A stretch of DNA of 64,000 bases from Ruminococcaceae bacterium P7 (lineage in GTDB: Bacteria > Bacillota > Clostridia > Oscillospirales > Acutalibacteraceae), in assembly GCA_900100595.1 (NCBI GenBank), contig FMUA01000009.1:1-64000 (forward strand), in the 5' to 3' direction. The notes below the pieces were generated by a model. The model was given only the letters and a program-made list of their open reading frames with translations. It did no database searches and had not been told where the DNA came from. This document shows, in pieces, positions 25,451 through 34,413 of the stretch (the first letter of the stretch is position 1; each line of letters opens with the position of its first letter). The translations under genes were made by a program, and so were the position numbers.

Positions 25451-25753
25451 ATGACGATATTGATTTGCACAGGCTTTTACATCTACGTCATTTTCTCTGT
25501 CAACGTGTATCGAAAAGAAATACTGTTGCGGCAAAAGGAAGGTTGCGTCATCAAAGGCAAAGTGAAAGCACCGTATCCTCTGAGGATCTCGGTGCTTTTG
25601 TCTTTGGTGGCGTTAGCCGCCAATGTCTGTCTGTTTCAGTTCGCGGGAAATGAAATGACGATCCTTATCAACACGTTTCCCGTGCTGTTCTGTACCAATC
25701 TTTTATGGCGTTATGAGCGCAAAATCAAGAAAATCGACAGGGAGAATCTTTGA
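25451..25753 (+). CDS. Small two-helix membrane protein of the ICE
   Basis: About 100 residues. ATG 25451 follows GGTGA by 5 bases; GTG 25442 is also possible. Two hydrophobic helices are separated by a basic loop (VYRKEILLRQKEGCVIKGK). Its stop overlaps the next gene's start in TGATG, so the genes form one operon. Function unknown. Confidence 0.6.
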   Translation: MTILICTGFYIYVIFSVNVYRKEILLRQKEGCVIKGKVKAPYPLRISVLLSLVALAANVCLFQFAGNEMTILINTFPVLFCTNLLWRYERKIKKIDRENL

Positions 25754-26724
25754 TGTTTTACTACAGAAAAAAGCAAATGTGGATATTTGACGATAACGAT
25801 AAGCAAGCCGCGCGTATGGTATCCGTCATAGATTTCCTGACGCGGCATTATGGCTTCACGTTCAAACAAATCGGTCGAATTTATCGCTGTCAGCAGCATG
25901 ACAGCCTTGTAGTAAAAGCTGATGAACGGACGTGGTATTGGAACAGCCGACGTATCGGCGGCGGTGATGTGCTTGAGTTTGTGATGAAATATGAAAACAA
26001 AACCTATGCTCAAGCGTTGGAGATCGTAATCAATCCGTCACAGGCGGAAGCAGCTCGCCCGCAGTATCAAGCCGCGCCGCCGCAGGCTCCCAAGCCCGAA
26101 AAGAAAGCGTTGGTGCTGCCGCCGAAGGCAAAAGGACAGTTCAAACGGGCTTTTGCTTATCTTACTCAGTCGCGCTGCATTTCTCCGCAAATAGTATCTT
26201 TCTTAATGAGGATGGAATATATCTATGAGGATATACGCGGCAACTGTGTGTTTATCGGCTACAACAAGAACAAAGTCGCAGTTTACGGCTTAATTCGCTC
26301 CACAAACACCAACAGCAAGTTCAGAATAGACGCGGAAGGCTCCGACAAGGAAAACAGCTTTTATCTGAACGGAACAAATCCCCGTAAGGTATATGTGTTT
26401 GAATCGCCGATAGATTTACTTTCTCACGCAACACTCGCGGATATACGAAGCGGCAATAAAGGTGAATGGATACATGATTCGCGCTTATCTTTGGGCGGCA
26501 ACAGCGACGTCGCTCTTGAACATTACGTCAAGGAATACCCGAAGGTAGAAGAAATCTGCTTTTGCGTTGACAATGACATGGGCGGCGAAAAAGCGATTAA
26601 AGCCTATGCGGAAAAATATAAGGATATGGGTTACATCGTGACCCGCGAGATTCCAAAGTTAAAGGATTTCAATGAGGATTTGGTCGATCTGATTCGACCA
26701 CACCCTAATATTATGAAAAGGTGA
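25753..26724 (+). CDS. TOPRIM/DUF3991 primase-like protein
   Basis: 323 residues from ATG 25753 (GGGAG upstream). An N-terminal zinc-finger-like/DUF3991 part (WYWNSRRIGGGDVLEFVMKY) is followed by a TOPRIM domain: glutamate in KVYVFESPIDLLSH and aspartates in ICFCVDNDMGGEKA. Such proteins are common in ICE and plasmid replication modules and probably synthesise or process primers. It lies 4 bases before a replication-initiator-like gene, which supports a replication role. Confidence 0.8.
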   Translation: MFYYRKKQMWIFDDNDKQAARMVSVIDFLTRHYGFTFKQIGRIYRCQQHDSLVVKADERTWYWNSRRIGGGDVLEFVMKYENKTYAQALEIVINPSQAEAARPQYQAAPPQAPKPEKKALVLPPKAKGQFKRAFAYLTQSRCISPQIVSFLMRMEYIYEDIRGNCVFIGYNKNKVAVYGLIRSTNTNSKFRIDAEGSDKENSFYLNGTNPRKVYVFESPIDLLSHATLADIRSGNKGEWIHDSRLSLGGNSDVALEHYVKEYPKVEEICFCVDNDMGGEKAIKAYAEKYKDMGYIVTREIPKLKDFNEDLVDLIRPHPNIMKR

Positions 26725-26728
26725 TACT

Positions 26729-27619
26729 ATGAAACGCCGTCAAAACGACCTGTTTAAGCTGCCTAACAGCATTTTTACCGCAGACCTTACACCGACACAG
26801 TATAAGGTGATCGCGGCTCTCTACAGCTTGCGCAGCCGCTCTATTTACAAGGGTAACAAGTACATAAAGATAAGCCAGAAATCCCTGAAAAAGATATGCG
26901 GTATCAAGTCTACGCAGACGATCAGCGACGCCGCCAATGCGCTGTGTCGGCTCGGCTACATCAAGCGCATTGACCGCTACTATGATGATTACAAAAAGCT
27001 CGGCACATACGTCTATACACTTCCCGTCGTAACAGGACGGGATTTTTTCTTTGTCAGCCGCCTTTTCCTGAAATATGAGCTGACCGCCGCGCAAACAAGA
27101 ATGTATCTGTTCTTCTGCAAGTGCGCCGACAGCGCTTCCAGATGGTTTTGGAACAGCTACAACGACATACGCGCCGCGCTGAAGCTGAGGCGCTCTGCTG
27201 TCATTCAGACCGTCAAGGAGCTGTGCAGCATGGGGCTGATAAAGAAACGCTCTGTCAAAAAGAAAGACGGCAGCCTTTCGGATAACCACTACAAGGTCGT
27301 TACCCTCAAGCCGCCGAAAAGGATAATAAGACAGAAAAAAGGAAGAAGCTGCTTAGCCCTCAGCTTCTTCCAATTAAGTAAATGCGTAAAACTGTTTTAC
27401 AATACTATCTTAATTCAAAAAGCGCGAATTGTCAAGTTAATTAGCTATTATTTTTTTGAAACAGGGGGTAGTCCAAAAATATTCAGCTCATTGTATAGTA
27501 CCCACTTGTATACCAACAGAAAGAAAAAAAGATTATATCTTTACTTAAAGTATAGATGTAACTTAACCTCGCGCAAAAACCTAACGTTATCAATGATATA
27601 CGCTTTATCTCCGTTTTGA
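26729..27619 (+). CDS. Replication initiator-like winged-helix protein, aberrant C-terminus
   Basis: 296 residues from ATG 26729 with AAAGGTGAT upstream. The first ~200 residues hold two winged-helix stretches (FTADLTPTQYKVIAALYSLR; YELTAAQTRMYLFF), as in helix-turn-helix Rep-type proteins of ICEs. After about 27330 the composition changes to Lys/Tyr/Leu-rich sequence without similarity, and a perfect 11-bp hairpin (GGAAGAAGCTG at 27341 with CAGCTTCTTCC at 27361) lies inside the frame. I think the original 3' end was lost and the tail is read-through into foreign sequence. Confidence 0.6.
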   Translation: MKRRQNDLFKLPNSIFTADLTPTQYKVIAALYSLRSRSIYKGNKYIKISQKSLKKICGIKSTQTISDAANALCRLGYIKRIDRYYDDYKKLGTYVYTLPVVTGRDFFFVSRLFLKYELTAAQTRMYLFFCKCADSASRWFWNSYNDIRAALKLRRSAVIQTVKELCSMGLIKKRSVKKKDGSLSDNHYKVVTLKPPKRIIRQKKGRSCLALSFFQLSKCVKLFYNTILIQKARIVKLISYYFFETGGSPKIFSSLYSTHLYTNRKKKRLYLYLKYRCNLTSRKNLTLSMIYALSPF

Positions 27620-27882
27620 AAAATATGAGACACCATCTTCACCCCCACAAATATCTATCTCAATTATACAAACATCTGTTCTAAATGTAAATAGGTCTTT
27701 TGGTATTTTTGAGAAAAGACGAAAAAATACAGTATAAACAAAAACAAATCTTTTCTTTTATAGCTTAACACTGACAGGAAAGCCGTCAAAAATCCGCATA
27801 AAAAACGCAAAAAGTGTAAACGAAATACGACAAGGGTTTTCTTTTATACTTTGCATTAACAAATACTGAAAGGACGTGTATC

Positions 27883-28680
27883 ATGACACAAATAATTAAA
27901 ATATCCATATTAGTCTGTTTGCTCGTTTTATTATGCTTCGTTATAATTGCTCCAATAATCATCTTCATTCAGGAATTCAGAGAAGCGAAAAAATCTCATG
28001 AACCCCGTACTATCACGCCGGATAACAATTCCGATGGTGAAGCGAATGAGTATAATAACGAACTCGAACACATAAACAGCAAGTATTATATCCATCATGA
28101 CTTTTACAATTTGAAAAGTCAGGGAAGCCTGCACATTATATCGTATTTCTTAACATACCAACAAACAACGGAATACACCTGTGGCGGTGCTGTTGCAATG
28201 ATGGTTTTGCATTACTATGATGATTTCAGATATGATGAATTAGAAATCAGCAAGATGGTAAAGACAGACATAGATAAAGGCACCTCGCCTGAGAATTTGG
28301 CATTATTCTTTATGGGTATTGGCTATGAGGTAGAATCCCATACCGATACTGTGCCAAAATTTGAAACCATCGAGGATTTTCAAAAATACCTGATTATGAT
28401 GATAGATAATAAAGTACCTGTGATGGTTGATTGGACAGATTGGGGCGGACATTGGCAAGTAATTATTGGAATAGATACTTGCGATACAGATGACCCTTAT
28501 GATGATGTTTTGATAATGGCTGATCCATACGACGTCACTGACCATAATAAAGATGGCTATTTTGTTGTTCCGTTTGGGCGCTTCTTTTATATGTGGCGCG
28601 AAGGATTTTGCGCTCATAAGTCAAATCCTTACGAACAGCCTTTCGTTGTAGCTAAAATAAAGAAAGAGGTGCAATTATGA
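27883..28680 (+). CDS. Membrane-anchored C39-like cysteine peptidase
   Basis: 265 residues. An N-terminal membrane helix (residues ~5-30) anchors a papain-like peptidase_C39_2 domain: catalytic cysteine in TTEYTCGGAVAMMV, histidine in WGGHWQVIIGID and aspartate in LIMADPYD. Such domains cleave double-glycine leaders or act as toxins/bacteriocin processors; no bacteriocin precursor is visible. ATGA overlap couples it to the resolvase gene. The 260 bases upstream contain no gene. It is strongly AT-rich compared with its neighbours. Confidence 0.75.
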   Translation: MTQIIKISILVCLLVLLCFVIIAPIIIFIQEFREAKKSHEPRTITPDNNSDGEANEYNNELEHINSKYYIHHDFYNLKSQGSLHIISYFLTYQQTTEYTCGGAVAMMVLHYYDDFRYDELEISKMVKTDIDKGTSPENLALFFMGIGYEVESHTDTVPKFETIEDFQKYLIMMIDNKVPVMVDWTDWGGHWQVIIGIDTCDTDDPYDDVLIMADPYDVTDHNKDGYFVVPFGRFFYMWREGFCAHKSNPYEQPFVVAKIKKEVQL

Positions 28681-29270
28681 TTTACGGTTACGCAAGGTGT
28701 TCTACCAATGAAGAAATGCAGGACATTAACCGACAGATACGCGAGCTGAAACAGCTCGGCGCATCTGACAGAACCATTTATCGTGAATACGAAAGCGGCA
28801 TGAAGAATGACCGCGTTGAACTTCAACGGCTGTTGCAAACTGTCAAATCAGGCGATACGATTGTCGCTACCGAAGTCAGTAGAATCACGCGCAGCACAAA
28901 ACAGCTCTGCGAGATCATTGAGTTTGTCAAGGAAAAACACATCAAGTTAGTGTTGGGGACATTCGTTGTCGATTGCACGAGAGAGCTTGATCCTATGACA
29001 GAGGGTATGCTGAAAATGATGGGTGTATTCAGCGAGTTGGAGCGCAACATGATCAGTCAACGCGTGAAAAGCGGTTTGCAGAACGCCAAAGCGAAAGGCA
29101 AACAGCTCGGCAGACCGTCAACCTCAACAGACAATATCCCAAACGTGTTCTACAAGCATTATCCCAAGTATAAAAACGGCGAAATCAACAAGGTTGAATT
29201 TGCAAGGCTCTGCTCACTGTCTTATCCTACGATTTTCAAATATATCGGGATTGTTGAGGGGAAAGGGTAA
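28677..29270 (+). CDS. Serine resolvase/invertase
   Basis: 197 residues. The catalytic serine is in YGYARCST (residue 9), with the RITRS and EGMLKMMGVFSELERNMISQR motifs of small serine recombinases, and a C-terminal helix-turn-helix (FARLCSLSYPTIFKYI). It would resolve cointegrates or invert DNA at short sites. Its start overlaps the peptidase stop. A copy of the 17-bp island palindrome lies 6 bases after its stop codon. Confidence 0.9.
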   Translation: MIYGYARCSTNEEMQDINRQIRELKQLGASDRTIYREYESGMKNDRVELQRLLQTVKSGDTIVATEVSRITRSTKQLCEIIEFVKEKHIKLVLGTFVVDCTRELDPMTEGMLKMMGVFSELERNMISQRVKSGLQNAKAKGKQLGRPSTSTDNIPNVFYKHYPKYKNGEINKVEFARLCSLSYPTIFKYIGIVEGKG

Positions 29271-29276
29271 GATAGT

Positions 29277-29293
29277 GTGGACAATTTGTCCAC
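29277..29293. repeat. 17-bp island palindrome
   Basis: GTGGACAATTTGTCCAC, a perfect palindrome with one central base, 6 bases after the resolvase stop and before its terminator. Confidence 0.9.
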
Positions 29294-29311
29294 AAAAATA
29301 AAAGGCGGCTC

Positions 29312-29345
29312 AAGGGAGGCACTTCGTAAGGAAGTTGCCTCCCTT
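29312..29345 (+). terminator. Terminator after the resolvase gene
   Basis: AAGGGAGGCACTTC pairs with GAAGTTGCCTCCCTT (loop GTAAG), followed by a T-containing stretch. Confidence 0.75.
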
Positions 29346-29413
29346 TGGCTTTTATAAAACAGTCGGATAGTTGGATTTGTAGGATATAATCTAAACTTAC
29401 GGAGGTTTTACAA

Positions 29414-29740
29414 ATGAAGAACACAAAATATCACGTCTACATAAACAGCGAAAAAAGGCGACTGTTGATTAGCAGCCTGAATGATTTGAGAAACAAGTTG
29501 ATTGATGAGGGCAGATATACTGACCTTGTTGATGAGGGATTAATTAAAGTTGCCAACGCAAAAATCAAAAAAAATCAAGGTGGTCAGCAAATGCCCGTAA
29601 ACAGTATTTTTGCGGTTTTTGAAAGTGGTAATGATAATACCTTAACCCCCTCTAACCCGCTATTGCAAAGCCGCATAAACATTGACTTTTTGAAGGTAAC
29701 TTTTTCGACTATTATGGAGGACAAAGATTATGACAAATAA
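29414..29740 (+). CDS. Small ICE-associated protein with disturbed C-terminus
   Basis: 108 residues after GGAGG. The first ~55 residues (KYHVYINSEKRRLLISSLND, LIDEGRYTDLVDEGLIKV) match a short conserved protein often found in Clostridia mobile elements, where it usually stops soon after a KK-rich segment. Here the frame continues for 50 residues without similarity, into the tnpV start. Function unknown. Confidence 0.6.
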   Translation: MKNTKYHVYINSEKRRLLISSLNDLRNKLIDEGRYTDLVDEGLIKVANAKIKKNQGGQQMPVNSIFAVFESGNDNTLTPSNPLLQSRINIDFLKVTFSTIMEDKDYDK

Positions 29741-30087
29741 GATTACATATACAAAACAAGGCGATTACCTTTTACCCAATCTGAAATTACCCGAACAGCC
29801 TAAGGTTAAAATTGGTATTTGGGGTAAGCGACATTTGAAGTATATCAAACATCGCCGCCCAATCTTATTATACAAACCTGCTGACAAGCTGTAAGCTGAC
29901 CGCTTACCTCGCCGACATTGATGAGCAGGCAGAGGAGATGTTCTTTCGGTTGGTAAACCAACTCGCCGAAAAGGAAGGTGTTACCGAACAGCTCAAAGCG
30001 GACAATCAAATGCTGTGGGTGAAGCGTATGAACAATATCCGCAACCGTGCTACCGAAATCGTTAATGCAGAGTTGATTTATGTATAA
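29730..30087 (+). pseudogene. tnpV: TnpV-like transposon protein, frameshifted
   Basis: From ATG 29730 the frame gives QGDYLLPNLKLPEQ and KRHLKYIKHRRPILLY, then stops at 29892. The rest continues in another frame as LTAYLADIDEQAEEMFFRLV and ends RMNNIRNRATEIVNAELIYV, exactly the TnpV end. One extra base near 29875 explains the shift. Confidence 0.7.
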
Positions 30088-30090
30088 TAA

Positions 30091-30136
30091 AATCGAGCAA
30101 AGGTGAATTATTCATCTTCGCTCGATTATTTTTTTA
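30091..30136. terminator. Terminator
   Basis: AATCGAGC (30091) pairs with GCTCGATT (30120-30127), followed by ATTTTTTT; it also faces the convergent permease gene. Confidence 0.75.
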
Positions 30137-31270
30137 TTCGTTCATAATTTGTTTTAACGGTATTTTTTTCATTGACTGACCATAAGCAAACATAACGCCT
30201 TCATATACAACGATAAAAACAGCAAGCGTTATGAAGAACATCAGAAAATCAAACTCATATTCGGGAACACCCTCGACGCCAGCAAAAACAATGTCAACCA
30301 TAATTCTCAATAATGCATACTGATACACAGAACCGATGATAAAGCCGATATACGCCGCCGGGCGGTAGCCGTCGAGAACAGAACGCTTGCAATCAGCGCT
30401 ATCATAGCCGAATACACGCATCATAGCAATATTCTTTTGGTTGGAGCGGATGACGGTGGTCACGGCGATATACAGCGTGGTAAACGCCAGAACAACTCCG
30501 ATAATCAACATCATCAAGCCCATCATTTCACTTGACAAATCCTTCATACTTGCCGACATTTGTATCATAGCTGAGAAGCAGAACGAGGAAAAAGCGATGA
30601 AGAACACCAATGTTTTGCGGCTTCTTAACACAGAGCTCCTCATTTCGGCGACAAAAGTCTTTTTATCTTTTGTGTTTTTGGTTTTCCCCTTTACCTTTAC
30701 AATACCCTTCAATAGATTGACGCAAGGCTGGCGAAGCTTTAACAGGCTGTTGCATACTGCAATCAAAGCAAAGACCAAAGTGGGAGCAATCACCAGCAGG
30801 ACGAATAATATCCAATGATAACCAATAGAAAGCTCCGGCAAATAACCGTCTTTATTTTGTAACTCATAAAACTGCGGCATTAACGCAAATGACAGCAAAT
30901 AACCGACGAAACAGCCAAGGAATACACTCAAGCCAAAAACAGAAAAACCCTTGGCAATTTTGAAATCAGAATAACCGAGAGCCTTTAATATCCCGATTTC
31001 CTTTGAATGGCTGTCTATGTAATGCTTGATATAGAAAAACAGCATCACAACGGTAGTGATCGCCAAGCAGCCGCCGCTGACGGTGCAAACGACCTTTGAA
31101 GTCATAATCTGTGCGTCATAGAACATCTGCGCGTAAGGGTTGTCAATCAGACCGGCTATCGCAGTTAAATCCAAATAATAGTTTAAAAACATATTGCAGA
31201 CGGTTACCGCACAGCAGGTCATAATGGAAATTCCGAACAACTTTACGCTGTCCTTGATACTGACAATCAT
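30134..31270 (-). CDS. ABC transporter permease (FtsX/MacB type)
   Basis: 378 residues with two FtsX-like blocks. The first holds one helix, a short ectodomain and three helices around SKEIGILKALGYSDFKIAKG; the second repeats this with NIAMMRVFGYDSADCKRSVL. These motifs are the coupling segments that contact the ATPase. It follows the ATPase gene by 4 bases in a tetR-ATPase-permease operon, so it probably exports a toxic compound or peptide sensed by the regulator. It is compact compared with ~650-800 residues in many relatives, but shows no break. Confidence 0.82.
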   Translation of the reverse strand: MIVSIKDSVKLFGISIMTCCAVTVCNMFLNYYLDLTAIAGLIDNPYAQMFYDAQIMTSKVVCTVSGGCLAITTVVMLFFYIKHYIDSHSKEIGILKALGYSDFKIAKGFSVFGLSVFLGCFVGYLLSFALMPQFYELQNKDGYLPELSIGYHWILFVLLVIAPTLVFALIAVCNSLLKLRQPCVNLLKGIVKVKGKTKNTKDKKTFVAEMRSSVLRSRKTLVFFIAFSSFCFSAMIQMSASMKDLSSEMMGLMMLIIGVVLAFTTLYIAVTTVIRSNQKNIAMMRVFGYDSADCKRSVLDGYRPAAYIGFIIGSVYQYALLRIMVDIVFAGVEGVPEYEFDFLMFFITLAVFIVVYEGVMFAYGQSMKKIPLKQIMNE

Positions 31271-31274
31271 ACCG

Positions 31275-31967
31275 TCACCACCCGATCTCGTAAGCCGTCT
31301 TTTTATCCGTGTTTTCGGTAACGCTGACGATTTTGCCGCTGTTCATCTTAATGATTCTGTCGGCGGTTTCGGCTATATTGCTGTTGTGCGTTACCATAAT
31401 CATCGTAAAGCCCTGTTCCTCGTGCAGCCTGATGATATAGTTAAGTATCTGTCTGCCTGTTTCTTCGTCTAATGCTCCTGTCGGCTCGTCAAGAAAAAGT
31501 ACCTTCGGATTCTTTGCGAGCGCTCTTGCTATCGCTACACGCTGTTGTTCGCCGCCGCTGAGTTCTGATGGGAATTTTCTGCGCTTATCGGATAAGCCGA
31601 CCGCTTCGATATATTTCAGATAATCCTTGTTATTGTCGAGGTCAGCGCCCAGCCTTACATTCTTTTCTACATTTAGATGTGGGAGCAAATAATATTGCTG
31701 AAAGATATAAGCCGTGTTCTCACGTCGGAATTTTGTCAGTTCCTTTTCGCTCATATTGCCGAGTTCTTGGCTGTCATAAACAACACAACCGCCGTCCGGA
31801 GTCTCCAAGCCTGAAATGACATTGAGAAAAGTGGATTTTCCCGAACCCGAAGCGCCGAGTATGACGATAAACTCACCATCGTTAATGCGAACGGAAACAC
31901 CATCCAGCGCTTTAAAGCGACTTTCGGCTTTTCCGTAATATTTTGTTAAATCATTTATCTCTATCAT
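31275..31967 (-). CDS. ABC transporter ATP-binding protein (LolD/MacB type)
   Basis: 230 residues. Walker [10 protein letters not shown] (about residue 38), Q-loop [12 protein letters not shown], signature [15 protein letters not shown] and Walker [13 protein letters not shown] are all present, with the switch histidine in MVTHNSN. It is the energy subunit for the adjacent FtsX-type permease. Start and the preceding tetR stop overlap by one base. Confidence 0.9.
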   Translation of the reverse strand: MIEINDLTKYYGKAESRFKALDGVSVRINDGEFIVILGASGSGKSTFLNVISGLETPDGGCVVYDSQELGNMSEKELTKFRRENTAYIFQQYYLLPHLNVEKNVRLGADLDNNKDYLKYIEAVGLSDKRRKFPSELSGGEQQRVAIARALAKNPKVLFLDEPTGALDEETGRQILNYIIRLHEEQGFTMIMVTHNSNIAETADRIIKMNSGKIVSVTENTDKKTAYEIGW

Positions 31968-32542
31968 TATGATTTTCCTTTCAGTCTTTCTGTCAGCAAT
32001 GCTTTGAAAACTTCCGTCAGCATTATGCCGATCTCAACTTCCGTAAAGCGACACATAGATGTTGCGCAGAGGGTGGCAATGCCGTGAGAATATATCCATA
32101 GGTGTCGGTACAATATAACAGCGTCATCTGCCGATACAGGATATTCATCGGTAATTGATTTTAAAATATCGGTATAGTTGTCATCAATTTCGGGGAGTAT
32201 TCTATTTACGCCTATATTACCGGATGTTTTTCGCATAAACAAAAGTTGAAACAGCTTCGGCTCATTTATTGCAAACTGAATATATGACTGACCAACGCCC
32301 TTAAAGGCAGGGGTTTGCTGTAATCCTTGCTCAACATATTCGGAATAGATCTCACGAGCTTTTGCTTCAATTCCGTTAAGCACCTCGCCCATATTATCAA
32401 AAACGGTAAATATCGGTCTTGCCGAGCTGCCAAGATAATTGCCGATTTCTCTTGCAGTAACGGCAGAAATGTCACGCTCACGCAGGATAGCTAAGCCTGC
32501 ATCGATGATTTCTTCTTTCGTAAATTTCGCTTTAGGGGGCAT
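31967..32542 (-). CDS. TetR-family repressor of the ABC operon
   Basis: 191 residues. The N-terminal helix-turn-helix is clear (TKEEIIDAGLAILRERDISA, VTAREIGNYLGSSARPIF). The C-terminal part contains LWIYSHGIATLCAT as in the WHG/TetR_C_33 group. It is the first gene of the operon and overlaps the ATPase start. Palindromic sites overlap its own promoter, so autoregulation and inducer-controlled export are likely. Confidence 0.88.
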   Translation of the reverse strand: MPPKAKFTKEEIIDAGLAILRERDISAVTAREIGNYLGSSARPIFTVFDNMGEVLNGIEAKAREIYSEYVEQGLQQTPAFKGVGQSYIQFAINEPKLFQLLFMRKTSGNIGVNRILPEIDDNYTDILKSITDEYPVSADDAVILYRHLWIYSHGIATLCATSMCRFTEVEIGIMLTEVFKALLTERLKGKS

Positions 32543-32561
32543 AATGAGCTCCTTTCTAAAA

Positions 32562-32614
32562 CAATCGTTTTATAACGCTTGTTTTATTATAAAGTATAAT
32601 AATCGTTTTGTCAA
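32562..32614 (-). promoter_or_regulatory. Promoter and probable TetR operators
   Basis: On the minus strand: TTGACA (32614-32609), 17-base spacer, TATAAT (32591-32586). AAAACGATT-type half sites occur in the spacer and again downstream as AAAACGATTGTTTT, an inverted repeat next to the start codon. Confidence 0.7.
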
Positions 32615-32767
32615 TAACCGGATTTGTAACGCCCAAACTCGCAAAATAATAGAATTACCCTACAACTCAGTTTTTGCTCCACAGAGAGCGCATAAACAGT
32701 ACCTTTTTAAGCTTAAAAGCGTGACACTTTTTCGATTTATTATCAAGCTCAAAAAGCATAATTAATT

Positions 32768-33146
32768 TATCGCTTTAAAGTGTTGATTTTAAAGTACGAC
32801 TATGCTATAATAAACCAAAAGCGATCAGAAATAAACCAAGCTACGAATGATAGCAAATGACTGATAGCTTTTTGATAGCACAAGCTGTGATAACTAAACA
32901 AAATTGTATAATTGAAACCATATTTTCCCACGAGAAGCAATATTTATTAAACGAAGTTGTTTAATGATTGCTTTGCACTTAAGAGTGGGAATAAGAACAG
33001 AAGTTAAAGAAATGGCTTAAGCACTGACTTTTTGACACTTCAAAAGTCCAGTTGATACCGTTTTGATACTGTTTACTATTCTTTACAATAAAACAAGCAA
33101 GAGGAAACCCCTCTCGTTTGAACGCTTAGTTCATTCGAGAGGGGTT
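32768..33146 (+). ncRNA. Gene-free promoter-to-terminator unit, copy A (candidate small RNA)
   Basis: Promoter TTGATT (32783-32788), 17 bases, TATAAT (32806-32811), preceded by CGCTTTAAAG. There is no ORF after it; a hairpin AAGCAAT...ATTGCTT lies at about 32935-32974, a GAGTGGGAATAA block at 32983, and a strong terminator at 33106-33146. The same promoter block recurs at 37212. It could be a ~330-nt RNA or the leftover of a duplicated promoter region. Confidence 0.4.
33106..33146. terminator. Strong terminator hairpin
   Basis: AACCCCTCTCG (33106-33116) and CGAGAGGGGTT (33136-33146) pair perfectly, followed by GTTTTG. Confidence 0.8.
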
Positions 33147-33239
33147 GTTTTGATGATAGTAGAGTTTATTGAATTTCAACAAACTGAGGATCTATACTAT
33201 TTATTTTTCAGTTTTGTTTGATGTTTTTTTGTAAAAGTA

Positions 33240-33284
33240 TTGACATTTACTTCGCACTGCGATATAATATATATCGTAGTGCGA
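33240..33284 (+). promoter_or_regulatory. Promoter with PadR operator, copy 1
   Basis: TTGACA (33240-33245), 17 bases, TATAAT (33263-33268). The -10 box lies in the middle of a large palindrome TCGCACTGCGATAT...ATATCGTAGTGCGA (33252-33284), so binding would block polymerase. Confidence 0.8.
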
Positions 33285-33318
33285 TACATTGCACTGGAAT
33301 CTAACGGAGGTTGATGTT

Positions 33319-33645
33319 ATGGATCAACATATCAAAAAAGTTTATGTTCCAATGACAGAAACTGCGTTTTTCATCCTATTGTGTTTGCGAAAGCCGAATC
33401 ATGGCTACGGCATTGTTCAAATGGTTGAAAAAATGACGGGCGGAGCCATTAAGCTTACGCCCGGCACAATGTACGGCAGTTTGTCAAAAATGGAAAAAGA
33501 CAAAGTGATTTACTTTGTCCGAGAAGAGAATAAAAGAAAAATATATCAAATCACTGACTTGGGATTGGAAGTATTGGATATTGAAATAAACCGAGTTGAA
33601 AGATTATATAAGATAATGAGGGAGGAAATGCGAAATGGAAACTAA
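33319..33645 (+). CDS. PadR-family repressor, module 1
   Basis: 108 residues; ATG 33319 has GGAGGT upstream, and the longer ORF from 33289 is not needed. The PadR winged helix is typical: FFILLCLRKPNHGYGIVQMV, LTPGTMYGSLSKMEKD, KIYQITDLGLEVL. It lies directly behind a palindromic operator and overlaps the DUF2812 gene by 11 bases. PadR plus DUF2812 is a known membrane-stress type pair in Firmicutes; a second such module starts at 37588. Confidence 0.88.
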   Translation: MDQHIKKVYVPMTETAFFILLCLRKPNHGYGIVQMVEKMTGGAIKLTPGTMYGSLSKMEKDKVIYFVREENKRKIYQITDLGLEVLDIEINRVERLYKIMREEMRNGN

Positions 33646-34171
33646 AAAGCAATTCAAATGGTATACAATATTTGAATATGAAAAGGAACAGGATTATCTC
33701 CGAAATATGCACCGGTCCGGGTGGAAGTTTGTCAAAGTGAAAGGTTTAGGCGTGTATTCTTTTGAGAAATGTGTTCCCCAAGATGTTGTTTATCAATTGG
33801 ACTATAACAAAGAAGGACTTTCACATAAGGATGAATATCTGAAAATGTTTGATGATTGCGGTTGGGAGTATATACAGAATTATGGCGGCTACAGTTATTT
33901 TAGAAAAGCGGTTGCAACAGACGGTGCCGCGGAAGAAATTTTTTGCGATGAAGAATCGCGACTTGAGATGATGAGACGTGTATTGAAAGGCAGAATGCTG
34001 CCATTATTGCTTATATTCTTTGCAGCATTGGTACCAATGTTTATTATCAACCTTAGCAATCATGACTACCTTCATGTTGTGTGTATCGGCAGCGTTTTGG
34101 TGTTATATACAGTGGTATTCGTTATGTGCTTTGTGAAGTTTCGACGGTATAAAACACGTATAAATAAATAG
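33635..34171 (+). CDS. DUF2812 membrane protein, module 1
   Basis: 178 residues. The N-terminal cytosolic DUF2812 part has the diagnostic YEKEQDYLRNMHRSGWKFVK and YQLDYNKEGLSHKDEYLKMF; two membrane helices follow (about residues 118-138 and 144-166). Likely partner or effector of the preceding PadR regulator. The molecular function of DUF2812 is not known. Confidence 0.82.
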   Translation: METKKQFKWYTIFEYEKEQDYLRNMHRSGWKFVKVKGLGVYSFEKCVPQDVVYQLDYNKEGLSHKDEYLKMFDDCGWEYIQNYGGYSYFRKAVATDGAAEEIFCDEESRLEMMRRVLKGRMLPLLLIFFAALVPMFIINLSNHDYLHVVCIGSVLVLYTVVFVMCFVKFRRYKTRINK

Positions 34172-34250
34172 CCGTTATAAAAGGTCGATATTACAAACAA
34201 TTCATCACTTTAAAATGTTAATTTTACTGCTTAATATTAAAATGAATTAA

Positions 34251-34323
34251 GCGAGTGGGAATAAATTTCTAATATAGAATTATATTCAATGCCGCCAAGT
34301 GGGACACTCTCCTGCTTGGCGGC
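34251..34323 (+). repeat. Cassette-boundary repeat, copy C
   Basis: A 34-bp block starting GCGAGTGGGAATAAATTTCT (34251-34284), identical to 37385-37418, is followed by the hairpin GCCGCCAAG (34291) ... CTTGGCGGC (34323) and GTTTTC. The loop keeps TGGG and CTCCTG like the other copies. Confidence 0.85.
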
Positions 34324-34413
34324 GTTTTCTATTGCATTATTTTCAGATGTATGATAAAATTGACAAAATAATTAAAGGCAGATTATCCTATCTGATAGTT
34401 AAGGTTGAATGCT

